Counted from the first letter of the stretch, positions 9,701-16,702 are shown. The stretch is DNA of 30,673 nucleotides from Lachnospiraceae bacterium UBA1251 (GCA_002308255.1 DBVZ01000101.1:22260-52932); one strand, 5' to 3'. Notes: generated by a model from the sequence alone, not told the origin. Numbers and translations are program-made.

Positions 9701-10196
9701 TGAGTGGGATCAGGATATTCAGGTTACCGTGAGCAGAAATAAGGGTGATGGTACTAAGGATGCTGCTTTCTCTCTGGTCTATAACATCGCGAAGACTTCT
9801 GTTAACGGAGCAACAGGCGGAACGGCTGAATTCTCTACCGGAACGGAAACAGATCCGAAGCTCAAACTGACAATCACAACAGAAAGCGGGACAAAGAAGT
9901 ATAGCTTCAAGATTGAGAATCTTGCCTATTCCAGCGAAACGGATGGTAAGTACACCTATTATGTTGAGGAGACAAATTCACAACTGACAGGTTACCTCGC
10001 GCCGAGTTATACGAATACCAGTGCTCCGACAGGTGCAACAGCTGCATATGATGGAGGGACAATCATCAATAAACAAGAGGGTGGATATGAACTTCCTTCC
10101 ACAGGCGGCCCCGGCACACGCCTCTTCACGATCCTCGGATCAATCCTCATCGCAGGAGCGGGAGTGCTTCTGTGGAGGAGACGGAGATTGATCTAA
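3792..10196 (+). CDS. Giant LPSTG-anchored multidomain adhesin, probable pilus tip protein
   Basis: This is a 2,134-residue cell-wall protein. ATG 3792 is chosen because GGAG (3779-3782) sits 9 nt upstream; an in-frame TTG at 3777 overlaps that site. The N-terminus has a basic stretch (RYRK) and a hydrophobic segment ending in TTYALILPAITID, an export signal common in large Bacillota adhesins. An acidic Glu/Thr-rich segment follows (about 47-195). The centre is a chain of beta-rich, DUF11/isopeptide-like units (for example near 615 and 880). A SpaA domain begins near 1340 (E-box YVLHEVEPPEGY). Cna-B repeats begin near 1465 (ITVNKIWPDGD) and 1570 (ITVKKKW), with further related units near 1818 and 1953. 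LPSTG (2101-2105), a helix and an RRRR tail end it. It is the last gene of the pilus operon. The tip-adhesin role and the ligand are inferred, not visible. Confidence 0.88.
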   Translation: MSKLLELIKEILTKHGRLVRYRKILSVMMAVVVFSTTYALILPAITIDMDRASEEPGLVLEMAAEEEEADQENVADPADELSGEEPVQDETVLTEITDEEDAASESADVPQDPSQDADELVTEPALENTEQENVHGETEGSFEETVETENTEDLQTEEDSEETENTEVIADTEETETELQQELPVEAELITEPTELIFKGEDYTVTAAFDETAQLPVGTELKVQEIRSDVQEEADAYQTYFDTALEEIQKTQGEQKVFTYARFFDISFVKNEQSYEPMAPVSVKITYDQLGAEDEKRPETDMDVNVLHFDEESEVNIEQINPFVTEMAEAVDIEFAADKFSVYGVVYTVDFEYSVNGKMYQFSLPGGEKITLSDLVEVLGIIGDTNSGEKAAFNSVEDFLKEVANVQFSDESLVKVTPVEGDWELESLQPFSTDEDLTITMKNGDVVTVKVTDAQYTDITSLLSSVTISGATKNSDGSYNVFPGTPYTIALKFDETLQDTFNRNGSMTYKLPNGLKIPEATSGTLVPSDSTQAEIYSINYTIAADGTITFSWDIKPGKEQEFLDLPGMFISLNIEAEFDENATTIDWHGAAQVTVDKTHDVGVNKTANLGQDGYMYYTVTVTSTGDNKNISLTDTISGTALTLDQSSITETTNHGATFSNKTNKGFDISIPELKHGESATITYRAEVDYDVLASEAGVEKGQYGTVTTTGNQIRINGTDDNPDNNTSETHADHNISFSSTGKGVTEGHYNEETGKRTMNWQIKANDEHRTTISYIHDEMGEGSDKMNYSGEGITVKVVNPDWSVAATYTVQWSQLGVNASSTEWTYNIPDQYKNKNYSFVIDYTTDVDVSDSIVPVTVKNDAETDYGEGGGSGKADPAPGSKLDMEKSVVETDIPGGTVTWNITVDVPATGLDSCVVTDTLPYVNGPKSFTDGFDSSSFSAARDVAGLIDGETVSLDTTQSGKVIFTFYKDGQPGLYPVEGGRKVTITLTTTLDEDWMAFEVNQDNLRYYNTHTNNAKVVANNYTVEDSASVTVNSTNPSMIKKADSYMSESFHWQNWDAENNLKAWMYRLYLYGISDDTFTDGYLEITDTFDDRYLAYYDPDNTDVFTNNGNIQLFHQKLTHGSENGNYNDPVDIEATVSGGTITFRIPKSAFLNEAGGYDRFYHVSYFLHVKDKDTIQKMDEDALAAGGTLKIKNTAVWAYSEPTEVEVEHKIPIIEKDYTVKDADAGVYDFVIKVNEGGNQLGDADYLEVTDSYTNLTIDYATLTCEPEDALLSYTHSGNTVTYFVKNGVPVTLRYTASALESGAFSNTVEVNNQSVTKTGTANITSRGSTGAREASIKILKHAGSNLLEGIAGVQFELYEYDESYPNNYNPAAKVLSGTYSTDANGMFTIRHIPLAVEDGSYTTHTKKYVLHEVEPPEGYKALPHDYVFTVDTQTASYGQYIYLHDDTLPISNEPIKDEDISITVNKIWPDGDADLPELIRVRLYQKDSRTASAASAIEVDVAEMTRGADGSWTHTFAGLDPEKAYFIKEDPVEGYTASYSSNNILGLEQSGTINITNTKDEPDDETTSITVKKKWMQGEEEITDIDQKKDLSATVELVRYRAEQTGTTVHFINAGSTEDVGTILLPRNKNNVTFTADVTGSGTWAYLTSYTAGKQGHEYVNDNNNSIHSSGHINGGNGISVTINTPDVSDIYIVFCYGTITSITATTEESIGGSGEGAIDPTYTAPETITLDRVNGWRASFSNLPTSGTGSDDGKAYSYTYGIRETETSDTNFAFDSYSVDTYDGEGSNNATVAVASGGTVTVTNKKEAPQTGSLKIEKILKVDGNTPDTPEKKALVAGTYEFTIASTSLVPAVSKTIGITFGTDGIATSVRGDGAVLEDGKVTVTGLAADEYTITENAPVNGTRLIKVGNTDITSDSTDADKKITVTVTAGDTATVPTASFTNNYKTTDFEFSKQWIDIGQQEIEWDQDIQVTVSRNKGDGTKDAAFSLVYNIAKTSVNGATGGTAEFSTGTETDPKLKLTITTESGTKKYSFKIENLAYSSETDGKYTYYVEETNSQLTGYLAPSYTNTSAPTGATAAYDGGTIINKQEGGYELPSTGGPGTRLFTILGSILIAGAGVLLWRRRRLI

Positions 10197-10208
10197 GAAA
10201 CAATTTAA

Positions 10209-10251
10209 GAGAGGCTGGTCTTCAGGAAACTGAGGATCAGCTTCTTCTTTT
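10209..10251 (+). terminator. Terminator of the pilus operon
   Basis: An 11-bp stem (10215-10225 with 10230-10240, two G-U pairs) is closed by a GAAA tetraloop. It can be extended outward by several more pairs and is followed by the T-rich tract CTTCTTCTTTT. It lies 18 bp after the adhesin stop codon and ends the operon. Confidence 0.8.
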
Positions 10252-10328
10252 GAGGCACAGTTAGTCGAATCTAATCACAAGATATAAAAAGATGCCGCCC
10301 GGGACAATACTGGACAGCATCAATGTGA

Positions 10329-10724
10329 TTATTTTGGTTCGTTTACTTTCTCTTGATAGAGCTTCATCAGCCATGCAACACAGGCAGCCTCGTCAGTCTC
10401 TTTGATCGGCATGCCGTATGCCTGCATAACGGCTCGGTCATTGTCCATATGAGCCTTGCGGAGCTTTGGCGGCATGGTCAGCGGATCATAAAGATCGGCA
10501 AGGGAAGCATCCGGGTAGAGGGCACGGGCATCAAGTATCCCTTGTGCCGTTTTCTCAATAATTACTTTCTGCGTATCTGAAGGATCAGGCCATGGAAAGT
10601 TGTTATACACAACAGGCCCATATCTGTAATCGCTTTTGAGTCGTCCACAAACCACACGCATCCATGCCATGTGAACATTGGAGTTCAACACGCCGAATAA
10701 GTACAGTGTAGCATGCCCCGTATT
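10329..10724 (-). pseudogene. C-terminal remnant of an MmeI-type (type IIL) restriction-modification methyltransferase
   Basis: The stretch encodes about 130 residues matching the end of class I SAM-dependent DNA methyltransferases of the MmeI family. Recognisable segments are HMAWMRVVCGRLKSDYRY, VYNNFPWPDP (end of the target-recognition region) and the C-terminal helical part DARALYPDASLADLYDP with LRKAHMDNDRAVMQAYG. The frame stays open upstream through LYLFGVL to a TAA at 10,725-10,727, with no ribosome binding site or methionine. Full-length relatives are roughly 900 residues or more and carry nuclease and methylase motifs that are absent here, so this is a decayed stump. It ends 20 bp from the neighbouring dehydratase gene, so the 5' part was lost at or near that junction. 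Family assignment is from recalled motifs. Confidence 0.78.
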
Positions 10725-10744
10725 TTATCTATAATATAAATTTT

Positions 10745-12244
10745 TTACAGAACGACCCCGTCCCTGAACAGGGAGATCTCACGATATCCCCAGATCTCGT
10801 TGTTGGTCCTGATCTTTCCGGAGGCGACGCCGAGAAGATAAGCGAAGAAGTCTTCTCCCATCTCTTCAAGAGAGCCGTTTTCGAGCATTCTGCCGGCATC
10901 GTAGTCGATCCAGTGCGGTTTTCTGGAGGCCAGACCGCTGTTGCTGGAGATCTTAACGGTCGGAACGACAGAGCCGAAGGGATTGCCGCGGCCGGTGGTG
11001 AACAGGATCATCTGCACGCCGCTCGCTGCGAGAGAAGTGCTGGAGATCTCGTCATTTCCGGGACCGATCAGCAGATTCAGTCCGTTCTTTGTCAGCGGTT
11101 CACCGTAGTCCAGAACACCGACGACCGGAGCGGTGCCGCCCTTCTGCGTACAGCCGAGGGACTTTTCCTCGAGGGTGGTGATCCCTCCTTTTTTATTGCC
11201 CGGAGACGGATTTTCATAGATCTCCTGACCGTAGCGGATATAGTACGCTTTGAAGTCGTTGATCAGACGGACGACGTCCCCGAATATCTCTTCGGAGACC
11301 GCCCGGTCCATAAGGATCTGTTCCGCCCCGAACATCTCCGGAACTTCCGTGAGGACCGTACTGCCGCTGCACCGGACAACGAGATCGCTGACCCTGCCGA
11401 CGAGCGGATTGGCAGTGATGCCGGAGAACGCGTCAGAAGCGCCGCATTTCAGTCCGATCTTCAGGCGGGAGGCGGAAACGGTCTGCCTTTCCTGTGCTGC
11501 GGCGTATTCTGAAAGCTCTTTCAGGAGCGCCATGCCCGCTTCGTATTCGTCGTCCGCGTCCTGCGTCACAAGGAACCGGACGCGCTCGGGATCATAATCC
11601 CCGAGATACGGGCGGAACACCTCGAGATTGTTGTTCTCACAGCCCAGGGAGAGAACGAGAACGCCTCCCGCATTCGGATTGCGGATCAGACCGGCGAGAA
11701 GCCGCATCGTGCGGTCCTGGTCTTCCGCCAGCTGGGAACAGCCCATGGGATGAGAATAAGCATATACGCCGTCTGTCATGCCGCCGAACGCCTTATTGGC
11801 CTGCTCCGCAAGGATCCCGGCGGTTTTGGCGATGCATCCGACCGTCGGGATGATCCAGATCTCATTGCGGATGCCGACAGATCCGTCGGAACGGACATAT
11901 CCCTCGAAAACTGCTTCCCGGGAGCATTCAAAAGATCTTAAAGCGTTCTCGTCGGGATGATAATCGTAACCCAGGATCCCCTTGAGGTTCGTTTTGAGAT
12001 TGTGAGAATGAATATGAGATCCCTTTGAGACCGGCACTGAGGCGTGCCCGATGGGATATCCGTATTTGATGACATTCTGTCCTTCCGCGATATCGGTGAT
12101 AGCCACCTTATGTCCGAACGGAATATCGGATCTTACCGTGATCTCCTCCCCGTCAAGAGAGCAGACCGTGCCGGACGGAATGAACGCCGGAGCGACCGCG
12201 GCATTGTCCGCGGGAGAGATCCTGATCAATAATGGTGCTGCCAT
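10745..12244 (-). CDS. uxaA: UxaA-family altronate/galactarate dehydratase
   Basis: This is a 499-residue cytoplasmic, probably metal-dependent dehydratase. In the UxaA family D-altronate is dehydrated to 2-keto-3-deoxy-D-gluconate. The protein has the usual two parts. A small N-terminal SAF-like domain (about 1-75) is followed by a large domain with GYVRSDGSVGIRNEIWIIPT, YSHPMGCSQ, LSLGCENNN, LKCGASDAFSGITANPLVG and the C-terminal TGRGNPFGSVVPTVKISSN. Its length fits UxaA (about 495). ATG 12244 is chosen because AGGACAGGAC lies just upstream; the frame runs further back without a supported start. It is divergent from a zinc dehydrogenase resembling L-galactonate or L-gulonate 5-dehydrogenases, which suggests hexuronate/aldonate breakdown. 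No KDG kinase or aldolase is in the window. Related sugar-acid dehydratases (GarD-like) cannot be excluded. Confidence 0.85.
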   Translation of the reverse strand: MAAPLLIRISPADNAAVAPAFIPSGTVCSLDGEEITVRSDIPFGHKVAITDIAEGQNVIKYGYPIGHASVPVSKGSHIHSHNLKTNLKGILGYDYHPDENALRSFECSREAVFEGYVRSDGSVGIRNEIWIIPTVGCIAKTAGILAEQANKAFGGMTDGVYAYSHPMGCSQLAEDQDRTMRLLAGLIRNPNAGGVLVLSLGCENNNLEVFRPYLGDYDPERVRFLVTQDADDEYEAGMALLKELSEYAAAQERQTVSASRLKIGLKCGASDAFSGITANPLVGRVSDLVVRCSGSTVLTEVPEMFGAEQILMDRAVSEEIFGDVVRLINDFKAYYIRYGQEIYENPSPGNKKGGITTLEEKSLGCTQKGGTAPVVGVLDYGEPLTKNGLNLLIGPGNDEISSTSLAASGVQMILFTTGRGNPFGSVVPTVKISSNSGLASRKPHWIDYDAGRMLENGSLEEMGEDFFAYLLGVASGKIRTNNEIWGYREISLFRDGVVL

Positions 12245-12362
12245 AGTGAAGTCCTGTCCTTTGCGTGAGGGTTCATCCGCATTTCGCGGAATCCGACCCG
12301 CCGGTGTGATGAAAACTGTCATGGAAGACAATGTCAGTATACCATACAAACAAAATACATAA

Positions 12363-12391
12363 TTGACAAAAAATCGCGAATCGGTCAGAAT
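12363..12391 (+). promoter_or_regulatory. Overlapping divergent promoters for dehydratase and dehydrogenase genes
   Basis: On the + strand, TTGACA (12363-12368) is followed at 17 bp by CAGAAT (12386-12391), pointing to the dehydrogenase. On the minus strand, TTGTCA (12369-12364) overlaps it and is followed at 17 bp by TATGGT, pointing to uxaA. A nearby TATACT on the minus strand and TATAAT on the + strand (12402-12407) are alternative -10 boxes. Shared -35 bases would make the two genes compete for polymerase or share control. Confidence 0.5.
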
Positions 12392-12477
12392 GAAATTGCT
12401 TTATAATAAGAAAAATCCGAAAATCTGCACGACAACAGGATACTATATTATCCGTCAGCACCGACAGGAGGCAAAAA

Positions 12478-13509
12478 ATGAGTGAAATGATGAGATCCGT
12501 ACTGATCACAGAGCCCGGCACCGCGATCATGACTGATATTCCCGTTCCGGAGCGCAGGGAAGGGGAAGCGCTGCTGAAGCTGAAATATGTTGGCATCTGC
12601 GGGAGCGACCTCGGAACCTACCGCGGCACGTTCGCTTACTGCGAATACCCGCGCAGACCCGGCCATGAGTTCGCCGCGGAGATCGTGGAGATCGACGAAA
12701 ATGACAAAGGCTTAAAACCCGGCATGATCGTTACCTGCAATCCGTATTTCAACTGCGGAAAATGCCGCCCCTGCGAGCACGGGCTCGTCAACTGCTGCGA
12801 GCACAATGAGACGATGGGCGCGCAGCGCGACGGCGCGTTCTGTGAGTATATTACGATGCCGGTCGAACGCATTTACGACGGCAAGGGGCTGCCGCCCGAG
12901 AAGCTGACGCTGATCGAACCGTTCTGCATTTCCTATCACGGGATCAAACGCTGCAAAGTGCAGGAAGGGGATCTTGTCCTCGTGGTCGGCGCAGGGACGA
13001 TCGGCGTTCTCGCGGCTATTTCCGCGAAGCTGAAAGGCGCAAAGGTCTTTATCGCAGATGTCGCGCCGGCTAAACTGGATTACGCGGTCGAGAATTTCGG
13101 CCTCGACGGAAAGATCCTCAACACCTCTCCGGAGCACTTTGCCGAAGAAGTCGCAAGGATCACGGACGGAAAAGGATTTGATGTCACGGTCGAAGCCGTC
13201 GGCCTGCCGTCCACTTTCCAGAACTGCATCGATGCCTGTGCATACGGCGGAAATATTGCCGTCATCGGTATCGGCAAAAAGAATCTGGATTTCCAGTTCT
13301 CGCTGATCCAGAAAAAAGAACTGAATATCTTCGGTTCCAGAAATGCTCTCAAGGAAGATTTCCTGGAACTGATCGACGCCGTAAGCGAAGGACGCGTCGA
13401 TATCAGCAAGATCGTTACCAATGTCTATGATTTTGAAGACGCTCCCCGTGCGTTTGAGGAATTTGACAAGAATGCAGGCCAGATGCTGAAGGTCATTCTG
13501 AAGTTCTGA
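12478..13509 (+). CDS. Zinc-dependent MDR dehydrogenase, L-galactonate/L-gulonate 5-dehydrogenase-like
   Basis: This is a 343-residue medium-chain alcohol/sugar dehydrogenase using NAD(P). The catalytic zinc site is seen in VGICGSD (Cys) and GHEF (His-Glu), with IEPF supplying a later Glu. The four structural-zinc cysteines are in NCGKCRPCEHGLVNCC. The Rossmann glycine motif is VGAGTIG. AGGAGG six bases before ATG 12478 fixes the start. The sequence resembles the branch containing L-galactonate, L-gulonate and L-idonate 5-dehydrogenases, and the divergent altronate-dehydratase-like gene fits that. The predicted reaction would oxidise an aldonate to a keto-aldonate for further reduction and dehydration. 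Substrate is inference; threonine or sorbitol dehydrogenase-like activity is the main alternative. A terminator follows, so it appears to be a single-gene unit. Confidence 0.8.
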   Translation: MSEMMRSVLITEPGTAIMTDIPVPERREGEALLKLKYVGICGSDLGTYRGTFAYCEYPRRPGHEFAAEIVEIDENDKGLKPGMIVTCNPYFNCGKCRPCEHGLVNCCEHNETMGAQRDGAFCEYITMPVERIYDGKGLPPEKLTLIEPFCISYHGIKRCKVQEGDLVLVVGAGTIGVLAAISAKLKGAKVFIADVAPAKLDYAVENFGLDGKILNTSPEHFAEEVARITDGKGFDVTVEAVGLPSTFQNCIDACAYGGNIAVIGIGKKNLDFQFSLIQKKELNIFGSRNALKEDFLELIDAVSEGRVDISKIVTNVYDFEDAPRAFEEFDKNAGQMLKVILKF

Positions 13510-13541
13510 TCAGGGTGAGGGGAATCTTCACAGAAACTGTC

Positions 13542-13584
13542 AAAAGCCATGTTTTGCGAAAAAAAGCGAAATATGGCTTTTTGC
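13542..13584 (+). terminator. Terminator after the first zinc dehydrogenase
   Basis: AAAAGCCAT (13542-13550) pairs with ATGGCTTTT (13573-13581), a 9-bp stem that extends inward past a G-T pair, and is followed by further Ts. It lies 32 bp after the dehydrogenase stop and separates it from the SDR operon. Confidence 0.8.
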
Positions 13585-13585
13585 G

Positions 13586-13602
13586 TGTTGCAAAATGAAA
13601 CA
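13586..13602. promoter_or_regulatory. Candidate operator A for the PrpR-like regulator
   Basis: TGTTGC-AAAAT-GAAACA is a 17-bp inverted repeat with one base off the form TGTTTC-N5-GAAACA found at three other places in the window. It lies about 80 bp upstream of a strong -35 box, a position suited to an activator binding upstream of polymerase. Recognition by the regulator at 19,944-21,707 is inference. Confidence 0.5.
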
Positions 13603-13684
13603 CTTCGTTAATTAACACAAAAAAAGGAGCAGCGTGCCAGAAAAGAAGGCTGATTTTTTGCAATTCTGAACAAATGGTTCTGAA

Positions 13685-13713
13685 TTGACAGGAGTTTTTT
13701 CAACACATATACT
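13685..13713 (+). promoter_or_regulatory. Sigma-70-type promoter of the SDR/transaldolase operon
   Basis: A perfect TTGACA (13685-13690), a 17-bp spacer and TATACT (13708-13713) lie about 75 bp before the SDR start codon. No other strong promoter is obvious before the TRAP genes, so this may drive several of the following genes. Confidence 0.75.
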
Positions 13714-13788
13714 TAATATGACTGATTTATGTACAGAAATAATTGAAAACAGAGATTTTTACAGGAAAGGTAATGCGGAGGTACAGCT

Positions 13789-14535
13789 ATGGGTGTAGAA
13801 GGCAGGATCGCGGTAGTAACAGGCGGCGCGCAGGGAATCGGCTTTGCAATTGCATCAGAGCTGTCCAAACGCGGCGCTAAAGTTTTCATTTCTGACGTGA
13901 ATAAGGAAAAAGCGGAAGAAAGCGCCGCAAAGCTCGTTGAGATGGGCGGATGCGCGGCCGGCGGCTTCTGCGATGTTTCAAAAACAGACAGTATAGAAGA
14001 AAGTCTGAAAGAAGCCGCAGAAAAATGGGGAGGCATCGATATCCTCGTGAACAACGCCGGAATCATGTTTTCCAACAAGATCGAAGAAGTGACGGAAAAA
14101 GAGTGGGATCTTGTTCTCGGCATCAATCTCAAAGGTCTTTTCTTCTGCTCTCAGAAAGTACTTCCCTATATCGAAGGGCGTCCGCATCCGAGGATCATAA
14201 ATATCTCCTCCGTCGCCGGAAAAATGGGCTCCTACGCGTCGGGCATGTCCTATGTGGCCTCCAAAGGCGGCATTCTTTCCCTTACGTACGGCATGTCAAG
14301 ACAGCTTGCCCCGCGCGGCATCACGGTCAACGCGGTCTGCCCGGGAACGATTGAGACACCGATCATGAAAGCCTGGACGCAGGATCAGATCGACGGACTG
14401 AAGGCAAGAATCCCGATCGGAAGACTCGGACAGCCGGAAGACATCGCACAGGCAGTTGCCTTCCTTGCCGCCGATGAGAATGATTTCATCACCGGCGAGG
14501 CGATCAGTGTGAACGGCGGGATGTACTGCGGCTGA
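13789..14535 (+). CDS. SDR-family sugar/polyol dehydrogenase
   Basis: This is a 248-residue classical short-chain dehydrogenase/reductase. TGGAQGIG (11-18) is the cofactor loop. Asp37 in FISDVN follows beta-strand 2, which favours NAD(H). NNAG begins near residue 88. The catalytic set is Asn111 (INLKG), Ser141 (ISSVAG), Tyr155 and Lys159 (YVASK). The C-terminus has PGTIETPIM and ITGEAISVNGG, the usual substrate-loop and tail motifs. Length matches the family (about 250). GGAGG eight bases before the ATG supports the start. It is first in an operon with a transaldolase-like enzyme, a zinc dehydrogenase and a TRAP transporter, so it probably interconverts a keto and a hydroxy group on the imported compound. 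Family is certain; the substrate cannot be read from sequence. Confidence 0.85.
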   Translation: MGVEGRIAVVTGGAQGIGFAIASELSKRGAKVFISDVNKEKAEESAAKLVEMGGCAAGGFCDVSKTDSIEESLKEAAEKWGGIDILVNNAGIMFSNKIEEVTEKEWDLVLGINLKGLFFCSQKVLPYIEGRPHPRIINISSVAGKMGSYASGMSYVASKGGILSLTYGMSRQLAPRGITVNAVCPGTIETPIMKAWTQDQIDGLKARIPIGRLGQPEDIAQAVAFLAADENDFITGEAISVNGGMYCG

Positions 14536-14565
14536 AGAAATGCAGAGGATAAAGGAGGAAACCTC

Positions 14566-15621
14566 ATGGCAGATACTTATTTTGACTGGCTCGAAAAAGA
14601 AACACCGACCCGCTGGTGGCATGACTCCGGCAATCCCGATGAGATCGAACTGGCGCTCTCGCGGCACGCGAAAGGCGTGACGACCAACCCGGTCCTGACA
14701 TTCCGCACCTTCAACATGCAGCCGGAGATCTGGGAAGACCGGGTCAATGAGATCTCCCAGGATCTTGATTACGTGGAGAGAGCGGAAGCGCTGCTAAAGC
14801 TTGTTGCTACTTCGGCTGCAAAACAGGTCTGGCCGATCTTTGAAGAGACTAACGGAAAGCACGGCTACGCGCTCGGGCAGCTGAATCCGAGCTGGGCCGG
14901 TGATTATGAAAATATGCTCGCGCAGGCCAGAAGATACCGCTCCTGGGCTCCGAACATCGCGATCAAGCTGCCGGCGACCCGTTCCGGAATCGAAGTGATC
15001 GAACAGATCGCCTCGGAAGGCATTCCGATCTGCGCGACGCTGAATGTTTCCGTTGCACAGGCGATCGACGTCGCGGAAGCATACGAGAGAGGAAGAAAGA
15101 AAGCGATTGAGAACGGAGTACCGGTCGCGCCGTGCTACGCGGTGCAGCAGGTCGGGCGAATCGACGACTATCTGCGGGACGTCGCGTCCGATATGAAGCT
15201 CGGTCTTGATGAGAGAACGATCACGAGCGCGGGAATAGCGGTCGCAAAGCGCTCCTACGGCATTTTCAAAGAACGCGGCTATCATGCGATCATTATGCCG
15301 GCAGGACTGCGCGGTTCTCATCATCTCGTGCAGCTGGCAGGCGCGGATGTGACATTTTCCATCACGACGCGCGTGCAGGAAATGGTCCTCGCGGACGATC
15401 CGGAGAGAGTGGAAAGGATCGATGAACCGGTCGCGGAGGACATTATGGAGAACCTGAAGAAGATGCCCGAATTCCTGAAGGCCTACGAGCCGGACGGCAT
15501 GAAGAAAGAAGAGTACATCACCTTCGGGGTCATGCAGAAGCTCCTTTCCCAGTTCACGGAAACGGGATGGGCGCCGCTTGAAGTTTATAAATCGAACCGC
15601 AAATCCGCCAGATGGATTTGA
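14566..15621 (+). CDS. Transaldolase-family aldolase of unknown substrate
   Basis: This is a 351-residue class I (Schiff-base) aldolase of the transaldolase superfamily. Asp20 (HDSGNPDEI) and Asn41 (GVTTNP) match the N-terminal active-site signatures. Lys134 (IAIKLPAT) is the Schiff-base lysine. CATLNVS and VGRIDDYL match the later strands that shape the substrate pocket. It is longer than the compact fructose-6-phosphate aldolase or SftT type (about 220-230) and nearer to classical TalB, but the N-terminus (WLEKETPTRWWHD) is distinctive. AAAGGAGG precedes the start, 30 bp after the SDR. Enzymes of this group move or release a three-carbon dihydroxyacetone unit from a ketose (phosphate). With a split transketolase nearby, a dedicated ketose-cleaving step is likely. 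Ordinary pentose-phosphate transaldolase is possible but less fitting in a dehydrogenase/TRAP operon. Confidence 0.82.
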   Translation: MADTYFDWLEKETPTRWWHDSGNPDEIELALSRHAKGVTTNPVLTFRTFNMQPEIWEDRVNEISQDLDYVERAEALLKLVATSAAKQVWPIFEETNGKHGYALGQLNPSWAGDYENMLAQARRYRSWAPNIAIKLPATRSGIEVIEQIASEGIPICATLNVSVAQAIDVAEAYERGRKKAIENGVPVAPCYAVQQVGRIDDYLRDVASDMKLGLDERTITSAGIAVAKRSYGIFKERGYHAIIMPAGLRGSHHLVQLAGADVTFSITTRVQEMVLADDPERVERIDEPVAEDIMENLKKMPEFLKAYEPDGMKKEEYITFGVMQKLLSQFTETGWAPLEVYKSNRKSARWI

Positions 15622-15655
15622 GTATAGTAAGTTTCAAAAAAGACAGGAGGAAATT

Positions 15656-16702
15656 ATGCGAGCATTAGTAAAATACGCACCGGAACCCGGCAATATGGAG
15701 ATCCGCGAAGTCGAAGAGCCGAAAGCAGGCCCGGGCCAGATCAAGATCAAGGTCGTTGCTGCCGGTATCTGCGGATCCGATCTGCACATTTATGACAGTG
15801 ATATCGCCATCCCGGTCCGCCCGCCCGTGACCACCGGACATGAATTTTCGGGTGTGATCGCCGAAGTCGGCGAGGGCGTGGAAGGCTGGAAAGTCGGCGA
15901 CCGCGTCGTCTCCGAGACCGCATATGCATACTGCGGAAAATGCGAAGCCTGCCGCGAGGGTTACTACAACCTCTGCAGCGAGAGAAAGACCCTCGGCTAC
16001 TGGTTCAACGGCATTTTCACGAACTATACGGTCGTTCCGGCGGAACGCGTCCACCGCATCCCGGAAACCGTCGATGATATTTCCGCAGCGCTTACGGAAC
16101 CGCTTGCATGCGTATGCCACGCCTGCTTCGATCTTTGCACGATCCTTCCGACGGACCTCGTCCTTGTCAACGGCCCCGGCCCGATCGGCCTTATGACCAT
16201 GCAGGTCGCGAAATCCTTCGGTGCGCGCGTGATCGTATCCGGCACCGGCGTTGACGCGGAGAGACTTGCCCTCGCGAAAGAACTCGGTGCGGATTATATC
16301 TGCAACATTAACGAAAGACCGCTTGATGACCTGGTCAAGGAACTGACCGGCGGCTATGGCGTGGATGTGGTTCTTGAATGCTCGGGCAACCAGTACGGCA
16401 TCAATTCCGCGCTTCACAACATCAAACGCCGCGGCCACTTTGTACAGATCGGCATGGGCAGGCCGGAGATCCCGTTCTATATCGAGGCCCTCAACTACAA
16501 AGAGCCGATCGTGACCGGATCGCTCGGATCCCGCAAGGCCAGCTGGGAGCAGGCGCTCGACCTTCTCGGCAGAGGCAAAGTCAAAGTCGACAAGATCGCC
16601 GACGTCAGAATGCCCCTCGCGGACTGGGAGAAGGCGTTCGATATGTTCCGGAAGAAAGAAGGCGGCAAATTTATTCTTTTCCCGTTTGAAGAGGATTATT
16701 GA
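15656..16702 (+). CDS. Zinc-dependent MDR sorbitol/threonine-dehydrogenase-like enzyme
   Basis: This is a 348-residue zinc dehydrogenase. The start is taken as ATG 15656, where GGAGG sits a few bases upstream; the frame is open for 26 further codons overlapping the transaldolase gene, without a better site. AGICGSD and TTGHEF carry the catalytic zinc ligands. YCGKCEACREGYYNLC holds the structural-zinc cysteines. NGPGPIG is the Rossmann loop. It is a second, distinct member of the family of the enzyme at 12,478, with a different pocket region (TEPLACVCHACF rather than IEPFCISYHG), so the two likely act on different positions or intermediates. It lies 34 bp after the transaldolase gene and before the TRAP genes, so it is probably co-transcribed with both. 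Likely substrates are polyols or aldonates; the exact one is unknown. Confidence 0.8.
   Translation: MRALVKYAPEPGNMEIREVEEPKAGPGQIKIKVVAAGICGSDLHIYDSDIAIPVRPPVTTGHEFSGVIAEVGEGVEGWKVGDRVVSETAYAYCGKCEACREGYYNLCSERKTLGYWFNGIFTNYTVVPAERVHRIPETVDDISAALTEPLACVCHACFDLCTILPTDLVLVNGPGPIGLMTMQVAKSFGARVIVSGTGVDAERLALAKELGADYICNINERPLDDLVKELTGGYGVDVVLECSGNQYGINSALHNIKRRGHFVQIGMGRPEIPFYIEALNYKEPIVTGSLGSRKASWEQALDLLGRGKVKVDKIADVRMPLADWEKAFDMFRKKEGGKFILFPFEEDY

Noticed and set aside
12363..12407. TTGACA at 12363 paired with the perfect TATAAT at 12402
   Set aside because: The spacing is 33 bp, too long for one promoter; each box may belong to a different promoter.
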